From the NCBI GenBank assembly GCA_913064755.1, contig CAJYBQ010000208.1:1-6388 (forward strand): 6,388 nt of DNA. Direction: 5' to 3'. A program made the translations under genes and the position numbers. This DNA comes from an uncultured Alphaproteobacteria bacterium. GTDB lineage: Bacteria > Pseudomonadota > Alphaproteobacteria > Minwuiales > Minwuiaceae. Position 1 is the first letter of the stretch; every line of letters begins with the position of its first letter. This document shows positions 1 to 5,578 of the stretch, piece by piece. The notes under the pieces are model-generated. The model saw only the letters and a list, made by a program, of their open reading frames with translations. It had not been told where the DNA came from and ran no database searches.

Positions 1-626
1 TCGCGGCGTCCAGTTCGTTCGCCCAGCTCTTCATCGCGCCTTTCCTCGGCGAGTTCCTGGAGCGCTATCCCCGCGTCAATCTCGAGCTGAGATTGTCGGA
101 TACCCAGGTCAACCTGATCGATGGCAGCTTCGACCTGGCCTTGCGCAATTACGCCATCGAGGAAAGCAGTCTCAGGGCAAGGAAGCTGGCACCGGACAGG
201 CGCATCCTGTGTGCATCACCGGATTACCTGGCGCGTCACGGGGTACCGGTTCATCCCGAAGACCTGGCTGCCCACAGGCTGCTGGTATACGCGGGCGGAC
301 CGTCGCGAAGGCTGTCGGTGCCCGGTGCCGGATCAGCCGATACCTTTCCTCCGTCAGGCGCCGGATGGCGGGTGGCCTGCGATGATGGCACCAGCATGAG
401 GGTCGCGACCCGCGCCGGGGCCGGCATCTCGATGAATTCCATATGGAGTGTTCACGCGGAACTCCGCGACGGTTCGCTTGTCCAGGTCCTGCCGGATCAC
501 GAGATCGAGGACCGTTCCGCGATCTGGCTGGTCTACCCGAAGTCGAACGTCCTGAACGCCAAGGTCCGGGTCCTGATCGATTTTCTGCTCGAGAAGATCG
601 GTGATCCGCCCCTTTGGGAAAGATGA
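1..626 (+). CDS. LysR-family transcriptional regulator, 3' part (5' end outside window)
   Basis: The reading frame is open from base 3 to the TGA at 624-626 and gives 207 residues. LysR regulators are usually about 300 residues, so roughly the first 90-100, including the winged helix-turn-helix DNA-binding domain, lie left of the window. What remains is the effector-binding domain. It opens with a strand and helix ending in FLERYPRVNLELRL, then the family-typical segment FDLALRNY, then the stretch RILCASPDYLARHG followed by a PEDLAAHRLL segment. That pattern matches the CrgA/AaeR-like branch. An in-frame TTG at 93 is not a real start because homologous sequence continues upstream of it. These proteins bind a small-molecule coinducer and activate or repress nearby genes; the ligand cannot be read here. 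The oxidoreductase gene downstream on the same strand is a plausible target, although LysR targets are more often divergent. Family call very likely, target inferred. Confidence 0.93.
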   Translation, partial: AASSSFAQLFIAPFLGEFLERYPRVNLELRLSDTQVNLIDGSFDLALRNYAIEESSLRARKLAPDRRILCASPDYLARHGVPVHPEDLAAHRLLVYAGGPSRRLSVPGAGSADTFPPSGAGWRVACDDGTSMRVATRAGAGISMNSIWSVHAELRDGSLVQVLPDHEIEDRSAIWLVYPKSNVLNAKVRVLIDFLLEKIGDPPLWER

Positions 627-640
627 CCGCCGGATACCGT

Positions 641-675
641 CTGGCCCGAAGGCCCGCACGGGGCCAGCCTTTTAT
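641..675 (+). terminator. Probable rho-independent terminator after the LysR gene
   Basis: CTGGCCC (641-647) pairs with GGGCCAG (661-667), a perfect 7-bp GC-rich stem with a 13-base loop. It is followed by CCTTTTAT and lies 15 bases after the LysR stop. The loop is longer than ideal and the T run is short, so termination may be partial. It would separate LysR transcription from the oxidoreductase gene. Confidence 0.5.
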
Positions 676-690
676 ATTCCAGAAGCGAAA

Positions 691-718
691 ACTGATTCCG
701 AATTCGGCGTGTTTATAT
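691..718 (+). promoter_or_regulatory. Possible promoter with a palindromic operator upstream of the oxidoreductase gene
   Basis: A perfect 10-bp palindrome, CCGAATTCGG, lies at 697-706, about 70 bases before the start codon at 774. It sits between a weak -35-like CTGATT (691-696) and a -10-like TATATC (713-718), with a 16-base spacer. The stretch 669-735 is AT-rich compared with the surrounding coding DNA, as expected for a promoter. The palindrome does not fit the classic LysR T-N11-A box well, so assignment to the upstream regulator is speculative. Confidence 0.3.
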
Positions 719-773
719 CCCGAGCAGAAAAAATATGTTGGGCGTCATCCAGACAAACCTGTGGAGACCTCCG

Positions 774-1763
774 ATGAAGGCAATGATTCTCGACGCATAT
801 GGCGACAATGCCGAGTTCCAGCTGACCGAGCTGCCCCGACCCGTCGTGGCGGCTGGCCATGTGCTGGTCCGTATTGCGGCAACCAGCGTGAACACCGTGG
901 ACACCATGATCCGCAAGCTGGGCCAGGTGAACCTGCCGCTGGCGCCCGATCTGCCCGCAGTGCTGGGGATGGATTTCGCCGGTACGGTCGAGGCGGTCGG
1001 CGAGGGGGTCACCGGCTTCGCCGCAGGTGACGAGGTCTATGGCTGCGCCGGCGGGCTTGCGGACCTGCAGGGCGCGCTTGCCGAATACATGCTGGCCGAC
1101 GCCAGACTGATCGCGCACAAGCCGAAGTCCCTTTCGATGCGCGAAGCCGCGGCATTGCCGCTGGTGGCCATCACCGCCTTCGAAGGATTGCAGCGTTCGC
1201 ACGTGCAGGCGGGCCAGAAGGTCCTGGTGCATGGCGGTACGGGGGGCGTTGGTCACGTCGCCGTGCAGCTGGCGAAGCATTTCGGTGCCGACGTCTATGC
1301 AACGGGCGCCGGCGAGAAGGCGATGGACATCATCCGGGGCTACGGTGCCACGGCGATCGATTACACCCGCGAGCAGGTTGCCGACTATGTGGACAGGCAC
1401 ACCAGCTCTGCCGGCTTCGACGTGGTCTTCGATTCCGTTGGCGGTGCCAACATGTCGAAATCCTTCGAGGCGGCGGCACTGAACGGCCAGGTCGCGACAA
1501 CGGTGGCCATGCTGGAGCTGGATCTGTCGCCGGCCCATTTCAAGGGCCTGTCGCTGCATGTCGTCTTCATGCTGATCCCCATGCTGCACGATCACGGGCG
1601 GGAGGCACATGGTGCCATTCTCGCGCAGCTCGGCGAGATCGTGGATGCCGGTGCACTGAAGCCCCTGCTCGATGACCAGCAGTTCGGCCTGGCCGATGTC
1701 GGCAGGGCCCATGAACGCCTGACCAGTGGCAAGGCAGTGGGCAAGGTGGTGGTGGAGATCTAG
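774..1763 (+). CDS. Zinc-independent quinone oxidoreductase-like protein (medium-chain dehydrogenase/reductase)
   Basis: The 329-residue product is a full-length member of the NADPH:quinone oxidoreductase (zeta-crystallin-like) branch of the medium-chain dehydrogenases, which are cytosolic. The N-terminal GroES-like domain spans about 25-115. The nucleotide-binding Rossmann domain carries the glycine-rich loop HGGTGGVG at 153-160, followed by VAVQLAK. Where zinc alcohol dehydrogenases have the GHE zinc-ligand motif, this protein has GMDFAG (65-70). The four-cysteine structural zinc lobe is also absent, so zinc-free NAD(P)H-dependent reduction of a quinone, enone or similar carbonyl is expected; the substrate is unknown. 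I chose ATG 774 because GGAG at 763-766 precedes it by 7 bases and the protein then begins MKAMILDAYG, as relatives do. An earlier in-frame TTG at 735 would only add an unconserved leader. The 3' end converges on the acyl-CoA dehydrogenase gene. Confidence 0.92.
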   Translation: MKAMILDAYGDNAEFQLTELPRPVVAAGHVLVRIAATSVNTVDTMIRKLGQVNLPLAPDLPAVLGMDFAGTVEAVGEGVTGFAAGDEVYGCAGGLADLQGALAEYMLADARLIAHKPKSLSMREAAALPLVAITAFEGLQRSHVQAGQKVLVHGGTGGVGHVAVQLAKHFGADVYATGAGEKAMDIIRGYGATAIDYTREQVADYVDRHTSSAGFDVVFDSVGGANMSKSFEAAALNGQVATTVAMLELDLSPAHFKGLSLHVVFMLIPMLHDHGREAHGAILAQLGEIVDAGALKPLLDDQQFGLADVGRAHERLTSGKAVGKVVVEI

Positions 1764-1788
1764 GAACCGGCGGGCGGCCGGGACCTAG
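1760..1788. repeat. Imperfect palindrome spanning both convergent stop codons
   Basis: CTAGG (1760-1764) mirrors CCTAG (1784-1788), and CCGG (1767-1770) mirrors CCGG (1778-1781), with 2x2 mismatches between the two stems and a 7-base loop. It contains the TAG stop of the oxidoreductase gene (1761-1763) and the TAG stop of the acyl-CoA dehydrogenase gene (complement of 1785-1787). No T run follows on either strand, so it is not a standard terminator. Confidence 0.5.
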
Positions 1789-2948
1789 TCTCGCTTGCCG
1801 GGCAGGATGCCCATGCTCTTGCAGATGATCGACAGCATGACCTCGTCGGCACCGCCGCCGATGGAGGCGAGGCGGCCGTCGCGGTACATGCGGCTGATCG
1901 GGGTTTCGTTCATGAAGCCCATGCCGCCGAAGTACTGCAGGCAGCTGTCGTAGACCTCGCGCTTCAGGCGCCCGGTCTTCAGCTTGGCCATGGAGGCGAG
2001 GCGGGTGACATCCTCGCCCGCCGTGTATTCCTCGATGCAGCGGTACATCAGGCTGCGCAGCAGTTCGACCTCGGTCTGCAGTTCGGCCATGCGGAAGTGG
2101 ATGACCTGGTTGTCCAGCAGCGGCTTGCCGAAGACCATGCGCTGGCCGGTGTACTCGATGGTCTGGTCGATGGCCTTCTGCAGGCCGGTGATGCCGGATG
2201 CGACGGCCCACATGCGTTCTTCCTGGAACTGCTGCATCTGGTAGGTGAAGCCCTTGTTCTCGTCACCGATGCGGTGGCGCTGCGGCACCCGCACGTCCTC
2301 GAAGAAGATCAGGCCGGTGTCGGAGGAATGCATGCCCATCTTGTCGAGCTTCTTCGCCCGGGTGACCCCCGGCGTGTCCATCGGCACGACCACGAGGGAC
2401 TTGTTGCGATGCACTGCCCCGTCGGGATCGGTGTTCACCAGCATGACCATGTAGTCGGCCTGGAACGAATTGGTGATCCACATCTTCTGGCCGTTGATGA
2501 CGTAGTCGTCGCCATCCTTGCGCGCCCAGCTCTTCAGCGAGGCGACATCGGACCCGGCACCGGGTTCCGAGACGCCGATGCAGGTGACCATCTCGCCCGA
2601 GATCGCCGGGGCGAGGAATTCGCGGCGCAATTCGTCCGACCCGTGCCTGGCCAGGGCGGGCGTGGCCATGTCGGTCTGCACGCCCAGCGCCATCGGCACG
2701 CCGCCGCAATCGATGCTTCCCAGGGCCTCTGCGAATGCCAGGTTGTAGGAGTAGTCCAGGCCCAGCCCGCCGTATTCCACCGGCTTGTGAATGCCGAGGA
2801 AACCCATCTCGCCGAACTTGCGGAAGACTTCGTGCGCGGGAAAGGCACCCTCTGCCTCCCAGCCGTCGACATGGGGATTGATCTCCTCGGCAATCAGCTT
2901 CCTGGCCGAGCGCATGATTTCCTGGTGTTCGTGCGTGTAGACGCCCAC
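1785..2948 (-). CDS. Acyl-CoA dehydrogenase, long-chain/citronellyl-CoA dehydrogenase-like
   Basis: The 387-residue product is a flavin enzyme that inserts a trans-2 double bond into an acyl-CoA and passes electrons to electron-transfer flavoprotein. The length is typical of the family. Both family signatures are present: GVSEPGAGSDVAS at 125-137, and the C-terminal block starting QYFGGMGF at 338, ending at D357. The catalytic-base position used by medium-chain enzymes (the EGT motif) is replaced by IGGGADE (363-369). A Glu-Arg pair lies instead at 244-245 in FQEERMW, where isovaleryl- and long-chain enzymes carry their catalytic glutamate. The wording of the C-terminus recalls the AtuD citronellyl-CoA dehydrogenase group, but substrate assignment is tentative. 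The GTG start at 2946-2948 is chosen because GGAGG (complement of 2954-2958) lies 5 bases upstream and the next residues, YTHEHQEIMR, form the normal first helix. The frame stays open far upstream, antisense to rpiB, without family sequence. Confidence 0.93.
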   Translation of the reverse strand: MGVYTHEHQEIMRSARKLIAEEINPHVDGWEAEGAFPAHEVFRKFGEMGFLGIHKPVEYGGLGLDYSYNLAFAEALGSIDCGGVPMALGVQTDMATPALARHGSDELRREFLAPAISGEMVTCIGVSEPGAGSDVASLKSWARKDGDDYVINGQKMWITNSFQADYMVMLVNTDPDGAVHRNKSLVVVPMDTPGVTRAKKLDKMGMHSSDTGLIFFEDVRVPQRHRIGDENKGFTYQMQQFQEERMWAVASGITGLQKAIDQTIEYTGQRMVFGKPLLDNQVIHFRMAELQTEVELLRSLMYRCIEEYTAGEDVTRLASMAKLKTGRLKREVYDSCLQYFGGMGFMNETPISRMYRDGRLASIGGGADEVMLSIICKSMGILPGKRD

Positions 2949-2954
2949 GTCTTC

Positions 2955-3000
2955 CTCCCCCGTTGGTACCTGAAGCCCGGAACAGGCAGCAGCGGGGGAG
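2955..3000 (-). promoter_or_regulatory. Inverted repeat overlapping the acyl-CoA dehydrogenase ribosome binding site
   Basis: CTCCCCCG (2955-2962) and CGGGGGAG (2993-3000) are perfect 8-bp inverted repeats 30 bases apart. On the gene's own strand the downstream arm overlaps the GGGGGAGG ribosome binding site. Inside, CCTG and CAGG (complement of 2983-2986 and 2969-2972) form a second short stem, separated from the first by equal 6-base internal loops. A transcript starting upstream of 3000 could fold its ribosome binding site into a hairpin. Alternatively the repeat is a DNA operator. Confidence 0.4.
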
Positions 3001-3006
3001 ATGATA
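3001..3006 (-). promoter_or_regulatory. Possible -10 element of the acyl-CoA dehydrogenase promoter
   Basis: The complement strand reads TATCAT here, matching five of six bases of the sigma-70 -10 consensus, in the AT-rich context TTTATCATC. No good -35 hexamer lies at the normal distance; TTGCGC (complement of 3026-3031) is 19 bases away. If this is the promoter, transcription would begin near 2994 and the upstream arm of the inverted repeat at 2993-3000 would be mostly outside the RNA. Confidence 0.3.
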
Positions 3007-3016
3007 AACCGGGGAA

Positions 3017-3043
3017 GGGGGCATGGCGCAACCGAATGCCCCC
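3017..3043. repeat. Inverted repeat GGGGGCAT / ATGCCCCC in the divergent intergenic region
   Basis: GGGGGCAT (3017-3024) and ATGCCCCC (3036-3043) are perfect 8-bp arms with an 11-base spacer. There is no T run beside it, so it does not look like a terminator. The same core (GGGGCAT and ATGCCCC) occurs as a tighter hairpin upstream of the CarD-family gene at 6149-6168. It lies between divergent genes and could be an operator or a small dispersed intergenic repeat. Confidence 0.5.
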
Positions 3044-3071
3044 GCGCCCCCACATGTCGCATAGGCAGCGC

Positions 3072-3101
3072 TTGGCGACGGAGTACCAGATGTGGTAACA
3101 G
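3072..3101 (+). promoter_or_regulatory. Possible rpiB-glyA-nrdR promoter region with a small inverted repeat
   Basis: TTGGCG (3072-3077) resembles a -35 box, and TAACAG (3096-3101) is a poor -10 candidate 18 bases downstream. Between and overlapping them is a 5-4-5 inverted repeat, TACCA (3084-3088) and TGGTA (3093-3097), that could be an operator. This is the best-looking site before rpiB but the match is weak. Confidence 0.25.
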
Positions 3102-3148
3102 CGCGGCTTCTGATCTGCTTCTGATCGCTGCCGCACCGGGAATCGCCC

Positions 3149-3577
3149 ATGTCCAAGATCGCCGTGGCCTCCGACCATGCCGGGTTCGAGTTGAAGGAGG
3201 CCCTGAGGGCCGACCTGGTCGAACAGGGCCATGACGTGCTCGACCTGGGCACGAACAGCCTCGATTCGGTGGACTATCCGGATTTCGGGCGCACGGCCGG
3301 CGAGGCGATAGCGGCGGGGCGGGCCGAACTGGGCGTGCTCGTCTGCGGCACCGGCATCGGAATTTCCATTGCCGCGAACCGCGTGCCCGGCGCGCGCACC
3401 GCGCTATGTCACGACAGCACCACCGCGCGTCTGTCGCGGGAGCACAATGACGCCAATATCCTGGCCCTGGGGGCACGGGTGATCGGCGTGGAGACCGCGC
3501 GGGATTGCGTGCGGGCATTTCTGGACACGCCGTTTGCCGGTGGCCGGCATCAGCGGCGCGTGGACAAGCTGGGCTGA
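3149..3577 (+). CDS. rpiB: Ribose-5-phosphate isomerase B
   Basis: The 142-residue product matches the RpiB/LacAB family in length and along its whole sequence. It interconverts ribulose 5-phosphate and ribose 5-phosphate in the cytosol, feeding the pentose phosphate pathway and nucleotide synthesis. The N-terminal ASDHAGFELK (7-16) is the phosphate/sugar-binding start with His10. CGTGIGISIAANR (66-78) carries the catalytic Cys66 and Thr68. EHNDANIL has His99 at the ring-opening position, and the C-terminal GGRHQRR places Arg133 and Arg137 where the family binds phosphate. The ATG at 3149 gives the exact family N-terminus (MSKIAVASDHAG); the ribosome binding site, GGGA at 3137-3140, is weak. 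It is the first gene of a tight cluster, with glyA 35 bases downstream and no terminator between them. That order is common in alphaproteobacteria. Confidence 0.97.
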   Translation: MSKIAVASDHAGFELKEALRADLVEQGHDVLDLGTNSLDSVDYPDFGRTAGEAIAAGRAELGVLVCGTGIGISIAANRVPGARTALCHDSTTARLSREHNDANILALGARVIGVETARDCVRAFLDTPFAGGRHQRRVDKLG

Positions 3578-3612
3578 GGCCCGACATCGACAGCTTCACG
3601 GGAGCAGGACAC

Positions 3613-4917
3613 ATGAACATGGTCGCCACTGCCGCGGGCGAAGCCATCTGGTCAGCAGATAACGACCGCGAGGACCCGGACGTGTTCAACGCCATCAAGG
3701 ACGAATTCGACCGCCAGCAGAGCCAGATCGAGCTGATCGCGTCGGAGAACATCGCCAGCCCGGCCGTGGTGCGCGCCATGGGCTCCGTGATGACCAACAA
3801 GTATGCGGAAGGCTATCCCGGCCGTCGCTATTACGGTGGTTGCGAATATGTCGACGTGGCGGAAGCGCTGGCCATAGAGCGTGCCTGCAAGCTGTTCGAC
3901 TGCTCGTTCGCCAACGTGCAGCCGCATTCCGGCGCGCAGGCCAACCAGGCGGTCTTCCAGGCCCTGCTGAAGCCGGGTGACACCTTCATGGGCATGTCGC
4001 TGGCCGCGGGCGGGCACCTGACCCACGGCGCGCCGCCTAACCAGTCGGGCAAGTGGTTCGATGCCGTGCAGTACGGTGTGCGCCGCGAGGATGCCCGCAT
4101 CGACTTCGACGAGGTCGAGCGGCTGGCGAAGGAACACAGGCCGAAGCTGATCATCGCGGGCGGGTCCGCCTATCCGCGCTTCATCGATTTCGCCCGCTTC
4201 CGGGAGATTGCCGACGAGGTCGGTGCCCTGTTCATGGTCGACATGGCCCATTTCGCGGGCCTGGTGGCCGGCGGGGTGCACCCGAACCCGCTCGACTATG
4301 CCGATGTCGCGACGACCACGACGCACAAGACGCTGCGCGGACCGCGCGGCGGCATGGTGCTCAGCCGTGATGACGCCCTGGGCAAGAAGATCAACTCCGC
4401 GGTCTTCCCCGGGCTGCAGGGCGGGCCGCTGATGCATGTCATCGCCGCCAAGGCAGTGGCCTTCGGCGAGGCACTCAGGCCCGACTTCAAGGTCTATTCG
4501 AAGCAGGTCGTGGACAATGCCCATGCCCTGGCCGCATCGCTGGTCGCGCGTGGCTTCGACATCGTCTCCGGCGGTACCGACACGCACCTGATGCTGGTCG
4601 ATCTGCGTTCCAAGGGTGTCACCGGCCGGGACGCGGAACGCACGCTGGAAAACGCCAACATGACCTGCAACAAGAACGGCGTCCCCTTCGATCCGGAGAA
4701 GCCGATGATCACCTCCGGCGTGCGGCTCGGCACCCCGGCCGGTACCACGCGCGGCTTCGACACGGACGATTTCACCCAGGTCGGGAACCTGATCGCCGAC
4801 GTGCTGGAAGGCTATGCCGCCTCCAACGGTGACAATGGCGCGGCGGAAGCCAGGGCCCGCGAAGAGGTCCAGGCACTCTGTGCTCGGCATCCGATCTACA
4901 CCAAGGGTATTCTCTGA
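3613..4917 (+). CDS. glyA: Serine hydroxymethyltransferase
   Basis: The 434-residue product is a full-length PLP enzyme that converts serine and tetrahydrofolate to glycine and 5,10-methylene-tetrahydrofolate, the main source of one-carbon units for purine and thymidylate synthesis. The PLP lysine is Lys239 in TTTTHKTLRGPRGG. Asp210 and His213 in VDMAHFAGL sit at the cofactor ring. Tyr64 and Glu66 in NKYAEGYPG, Tyr74 in RRYYGG, and the substrate-carboxylate Arg371 in SGVRLGTPAGTTRG are all present, so it should be active. The ATG at 3613 is chosen because GGAG (3601-3604) lies 8 bases upstream; ATG 3619 is a possible alternative, and upstream in-frame extension would run into rpiB. Residues 1-20 are a slightly longer, poorly conserved leader than in E. 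coli. It is cotranscribed with rpiB by spacing, and probably with nrdR. Confidence 0.98.
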   Translation: MNMVATAAGEAIWSADNDREDPDVFNAIKDEFDRQQSQIELIASENIASPAVVRAMGSVMTNKYAEGYPGRRYYGGCEYVDVAEALAIERACKLFDCSFANVQPHSGAQANQAVFQALLKPGDTFMGMSLAAGGHLTHGAPPNQSGKWFDAVQYGVRREDARIDFDEVERLAKEHRPKLIIAGGSAYPRFIDFARFREIADEVGALFMVDMAHFAGLVAGGVHPNPLDYADVATTTTHKTLRGPRGGMVLSRDDALGKKINSAVFPGLQGGPLMHVIAAKAVAFGEALRPDFKVYSKQVVDNAHALAASLVARGFDIVSGGTDTHLMLVDLRSKGVTGRDAERTLENANMTCNKNGVPFDPEKPMITSGVRLGTPAGTTRGFDTDDFTQVGNLIADVLEGYAASNGDNGAAEARAREEVQALCARHPIYTKGIL

Positions 4918-4942
4918 GGGATTCGCGGAGCCGCGAAGTCCC
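4918..4942 (+). promoter_or_regulatory. Strong hairpin directly after the glyA stop, before nrdR
   Basis: GGGATTCGCG (4918-4927) pairs with CGCGAA and TCCC (4932-4937 and 4939-4942), with one bulged G and a GAGC tetraloop. It begins at the first base after the TGA. It is followed by an A-rich stretch rather than a T run, so it is not a classical terminator. It could protect the glyA 3' end after processing or lower read-through into nrdR. Confidence 0.5.
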
Positions 4943-4976
4943 GGTCAAGAACGAAGAACCTGAAGGAACCACCGTC

Positions 4977-5441
4977 ATGCGCTGTCCCTACTGCCAGAAT
5001 GCCGATACGCAGGTGAAGGACTCGCGCCCGACGGAGGACAATACGGCGATCCGCAGGCGGCGGTCCTGTTCGGGCTGTGGCGGGCGTTTCACGACGTTCG
5101 AGCGCATTCAGCTGCGCGACCTGACGGTGGTGAAGAAGAACGGGCAGCGCACCCCGTTCGATCGCGACAAGCTCGCCCGTTCCATCGACATCGCCATCCG
5201 CAAGCGGCCTGTCGATCCGGAACGGGTGGAGCGGATGATCAACGCGATTGTCCGCCAGCTGGAAAGCTCCGGTGAATCCGAGATCGATTCCGTGCGCATC
5301 GGCGAGCTGGTCATGCAGGCCCTGGCCAGCATCGACCAGGTCGCCTATGTCCGCTTCGCTTCGGTCTATCGCAACTTCCGAGAGGCCGCCGATTTCGAGG
5401 ACTTCATCGGTCGCGAGATCGCCGGACGCGAAGACGAGTAG
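4977..5441 (+). CDS. nrdR: Transcriptional repressor NrdR
   Basis: The 154-residue product is a full-length NrdR, the ATP/dATP-sensing repressor of ribonucleotide reductase genes. The N-terminal zinc ribbon has its four cysteines at 3, 6, 31 and 34 (RCPYC and SCSGCGGRFTTFER), with the DNA-contacting RRRRS stretch before the second pair. The ATP-cone domain runs from about 49 to 139 and begins VVKKNGQRTPFDRDKL. It ends with VAYVRFASVYRNF, a highly conserved family block. The ATG start is set by AAGGA at 4963-4967, 9 bases upstream, and by the invariant MRCPYC start. It follows glyA by 59 bases. In many alphaproteobacteria nrdR leads into riboflavin genes, but here the cluster stops at a terminator. 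No NrdR box is evident in the window, so its targets lie elsewhere. Confidence 0.97.
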   Translation: MRCPYCQNADTQVKDSRPTEDNTAIRRRRSCSGCGGRFTTFERIQLRDLTVVKKNGQRTPFDRDKLARSIDIAIRKRPVDPERVERMINAIVRQLESSGESEIDSVRIGELVMQALASIDQVAYVRFASVYRNFREAADFEDFIGREIAGREDE

Positions 5442-5454
5442 GATCGGCGATCCG

Positions 5455-5502
5455 CAACCGGGAACGCCACCGCGTCCTGCCCGGTTGGCTGCCCCGGGGC
5501 AG
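5455..5502 (+). repeat. Secondary-structure elements in the nrdR trailer
   Basis: CAACCGGG (5455-5462) and CCCGGTTG (5480-5487) form a perfect 8-bp stem around a 17-base loop. Immediately after it lies a 14-bp perfect palindrome, CTGCCCCGGGGCAG (5489-5502). A second CGGTTG at 5510-5515 could compete for pairing with CAACCG. No T run follows, so termination is better explained by the hairpin at 5518-5557. Confidence 0.4.
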
Positions 5503-5517
5503 GTGGATGCGGTTGAA

Positions 5518-5557
5518 CGAAAAAGGGCCGGAGCAGCAATGCTCCGGCCCTTTTTCG
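5518..5557. terminator. Bidirectional rho-independent terminator shared by nrdR and the CarD-family gene
   Basis: GGGCCGGAGCA (5525-5535) pairs perfectly with TGCTCCGGCCC (5540-5550) around a GCAA tetraloop of the stable GNRA type. The stem is flanked by AAAAA (5520-5524) and TTTTT (5551-5555), and CG/CG extends it to an uninterrupted 18-bp inverted repeat. The T run follows the stem on both strands, so it should stop transcription leaving nrdR (+) and the convergent CarD-family gene (-), whose stop codon is 21 bases away. Confidence 0.95.
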
Positions 5558-5578
5558 TATCACCCTGTCGCCAGAAGG

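Noticed and set aside
672..1712. 346-codon open frame on the - strand opposite the oxidoreductase gene
   Set aside because: It is a shadow of the high-GC coding sequence: His/Arg/Gln-rich, low complexity, no recognisable domain, and the + strand has a clear family match.
2097..3098. 333-codon open frame on the + strand opposite the acyl-CoA dehydrogenase gene
   Set aside because: It is antisense to a confidently identified gene, has His/Val/Gly-rich composition typical of reverse-frame shadows, and has no motif.
3578..3612. Glycine riboswitch before glyA
   Set aside because: The rpiB-glyA gap is only 35 bases, far too short for a glycine aptamer.
2949..3800. 284-codon upstream extension of the acyl-CoA dehydrogenase frame, reaching antisense over rpiB
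   Set aside because: The extension is Arg/Pro-rich without family sequence. The GTG at 2948 has a good ribosome binding site and gives the normal family length.
3652..4890. 412-codon open frame on the - strand opposite glyA
   Set aside because: It mirrors glyA codon bias, shows no domain, and glyA is certain.
4918..4976. NrdR-box autoregulatory site before nrdR
   Set aside because: No sequence resembling the AT-rich NrdR box consensus is present here or in the other intergenic regions.
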